Source of the DNA: Heterobasidion occidentale
Taxonomy: Eukaryota; Basidiomycota; Agaricomycetes; Russulales; Bondarzewiaceae
Length of the DNA: 64,000 nucleotides
Direction: 5' to 3'
Assembly (NCBI GenBank): GCA_039111635.1
Contig: JBCAQO010000003.1
Coordinates: 930,001 to 994,000, forward strand
A model generated the notes under the pieces. The model saw only the letters and a list, made by a program, of their open reading frames with translations. It did not search any database and was not told the DNA's origin. The translations under genes were made by a program, and so were the position numbers. Below, in pieces: positions 61,971-64,000 of this stretch. Positions within the stretch are counted from its first letter, which is position 1. Every line of letters begins with the position of its first letter.

Positions 61971-62142
61971 AGCGCTATTATGACATCCATTACTGTATCG
62001 AAAGAAGGTGGTATCCGTTGCTATTGCAAGTGCAAGAGAAAGTGCGAGAGAAAGTGCGAGATAACGTACTGTATTTGTGAATCAAGTCCGACATAAATAA
62101 TGCAAAGTGTCCGTCCACCTGTTATCTACTGACGGAAGAATC

Positions 62143-64000
62143 TCATGACTTGTATGGGGGCAGGAGCGATGGCCTATGCAGAGCGAAAGACATGAGGCAT
62201 GATCTCATCAAACAACAGCGTAGAAGCCTTACCGTGCGTCTGGCCTCTGCAGGGCGGGGAAGGATGACTTGAGCAAGCTCGTGCTGCCATTCGCCTTCCC
62301 TATGCGAAGTTTGTTGAGGACATCACGGACTTCGCCTGGGTTGCGGAGAGCCTTTTCAGGCCTCGAACGCACGAGCCTGTTCACCCCATTCTCTCCGTGG
62401 GCGACGGAGGCGTGCTCGAGAGTCGAAACAGACGGCGCTACGTTGACCAGTGCCGGGTTCGACATGCTGCTGCGACCTTCGAGCGCCTCTCGGAGATCGG
62501 TGACGCCTACGCCACGTGAGGGCCGACTGAGGCTTTGAAGGGACATGTTTTCGATGTGCATCAAGGCTGGCGCGATCTTAGAGCGCGGGGATACGCCATC
62601 ACCGCGGAGGGCATCATAGGTTGACTGTGGCTCCACGGCTGAAACATAGACGCGCAACGACTCAGACAAAATCACAGCCGCGGTTAACTGGTCACTTACA
62701 ATCCCTGAGAGCATTCTCTGCAGTCCACTGCACGGAAAGTTTCAAGAGAAGAGCCTGACTGTCTGTACTGCGGGTTGCCTCCAGCACAGTTTTGTTGAGG
62801 GCCAAGGCTGAAACAGCTGCTTGGGCATCCACCCCTTGCCACTTGAACTCTGAGTCGTTGAAAGGAATGATGGGGACTGGTTGTTCCGGAGCAGTGAGTA
62901 CGCCAGATTGTTTTGGTGCAGCAGGTGGCAGACTAATCGATGATGAAATGATCTCGAGGGCCTGCAAGACGACGTTAACAAAAATGTCTGCACCCTAGAT
63001 ACTGATGGTAATACTACCTTTTCCGCCATGTCGAGGAGCTCGGCACAGTCCCATACCTTTGCTATGACCAACCAAACTCTCGCCAGCACCTCCCGGATCG
63101 CCCGCATACGTCCGACAGTCACAGGGTGTTCAGCTTCCGAAGCTCTTGTGACAGCATCCAATGCCACTAAAAATGGCACACCCGTGAGCAGCCCGCGCAC
63201 CGGCAGATTCTCGTGCATAGCGGTCAACATGGCAAGGATATTGCGATAGTCCGAGCCTGTTGCTGCCGACGAGGTAGCCGCCGAGAGTTGGGACGGTACG
63301 TGCCGCAGCATCCGTTGCGCAGCGGACTGCTTACGCGTCCGGATCTGGATGGAGAGGGAACGCCGTGCGTGCTGTGACTGCGGAGGCGACTCTTGGGTCT
63401 CCGAGAGGCCGATGGGCGACTGGGATTCCATTGGAGTGGGGGGCGTGATGTTGACCGTCGGCTGGTCGTCTCCATTGGTCGACCGTGCAGGCGAGGGAGT
63501 CGAAGATCGGACGCCAAGCGTGGATGAAGTAGCAAGGATATACAAGAAGAAGTGCAACGCGTTGAGGAATCGCGTTGAGGAATCTCCGTACACCATCGCG
63601 AGCATGTTGGCTCCTTGGCGAACAGGGCCTTCAGCTAGAGGTCGTATGCGCCGGACCCCATCCGTGTCCGTGTACTCGCCTTTGCACGAGATCTCCGTCT
63701 GCAGATAAAAGATGAGAGCGTTGGCGTACTCCTCACGAACACTGAAGCTCTCATCGCATAGAAGATTGAAGGTCTCTTGCCAAAGTTCTGGTGTGACCTT
63801 CGTCCGCCGGGATGGCCTAGAAGTAGAATCGCCATGAGCGGTGTTGTCCGTACCCTGGCTTGTAGACGGTGATACTGTGGAAGATTTGATCGAATGTTTA
63901 TCATCTGTGTGTTCTTTCTCCTTTGGTGCGCGAATAAGGCCGACAAGGCCCGATAGCAAAGCTCGTAGGGCCTGGCTCCGCCCCCTGTCGTTCGACTCTC
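62143..64000 (-). CDS. EFR3: Efr3, plasma-membrane anchor of PI4-kinase Stt4 (partial)
   Basis: Palmitoylated or basic-patch membrane protein that recruits Stt4/Ypp1 to PI4P patches at the plasma membrane. The gene runs off the right edge, so its N-terminal part is missing. Exons seen are 64000-63018, 62961-62700, 62638-62233 and 62173-62143, in phase throughout. HEAT-like helices include VTPELWQETFNLLCDESFSV and REEYANALIFYLQTEISC, which match the Efr3 block following the basic N-terminus. The C-terminal region has LRNPGEVRDVLNKLRIGKAN and the end RPSLLPPYKS, as in fungal Efr3. It is convergent with VPS52 with 172 bp between stops. Confidence 0.87.

Overview
This window is nuclear DNA from a filamentous basidiomycete, most probably an agaricomycete. 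Genes are dense (about one per 2.4 kb) on both strands, and nearly all are split by short introns of 50-65 nt with GT..AG ends. The gene set includes fungal-only families: a Zn2Cys6 regulator, STRIPAK Far11, an HsbA-like secreted protein, a Rim15-type kinase with a response regulator, and an Apd1/Aim32-type ferredoxin. I placed exon borders by hand by joining reading frames across splice sites. Products come from recognised motifs, not database searches.

Left third (1-24 kb). In order: the 3' end of UBA1 (ubiquitin E1); a Pho85-type cyclin (-); a small unknown gene (+); FAR11/STRIP1 (+); a many-exon Zn2Cys6 factor (+); DPH1 (-) divergent from NCR1/NPC1 (+); an RNPS1-like SR protein (-); and a Ran1-type kinase (+) with a repeated leader.

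Middle (24-48 kb). A looser, more accessory-looking part (24-29 kb) holds two small secreted proteins, an HsbA-like one and an unknown one, on either side of a SANT/Myb regulator. Housekeeping genes follow: a CYC2-like mitochondrial flavoprotein (+), MED18 (+), BCD1 (-), DRE2 (-), a forkhead factor (-), a Tim17-like membrane protein (+) and SCH9 (+). Next come a 1.9-kb stretch with no recognisable gene, an Apd1/Aim32-type protein (-) and a proline-rich protein with UIM-like motifs (-).

Right part (48-64 kb). RIM15 (-) is followed by the mitochondrial ribosomal protein bS18m (+), RPN11 (-), a coiled-coil orphan (+), VPS52 (+) and the 3' part of EFR3 (-), which runs off the window.

Two themes stand out. 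First, several nutrient and quiescence regulators lie near one another (Pho85-type cyclin, Ran1-like kinase, SCH9, RIM15, forkhead factor). In yeast, Sch9 and Pho80-Pho85 both restrain Rim15. Second, at least five genes carry single-base frame breaks, mostly at or next to short homopolymers inside conserved coding sequence. This suggests indel errors in the assembly, or less likely real decay. I found no transposon, CRISPR array, rRNA or convincing tRNA gene, and no wholly new system.
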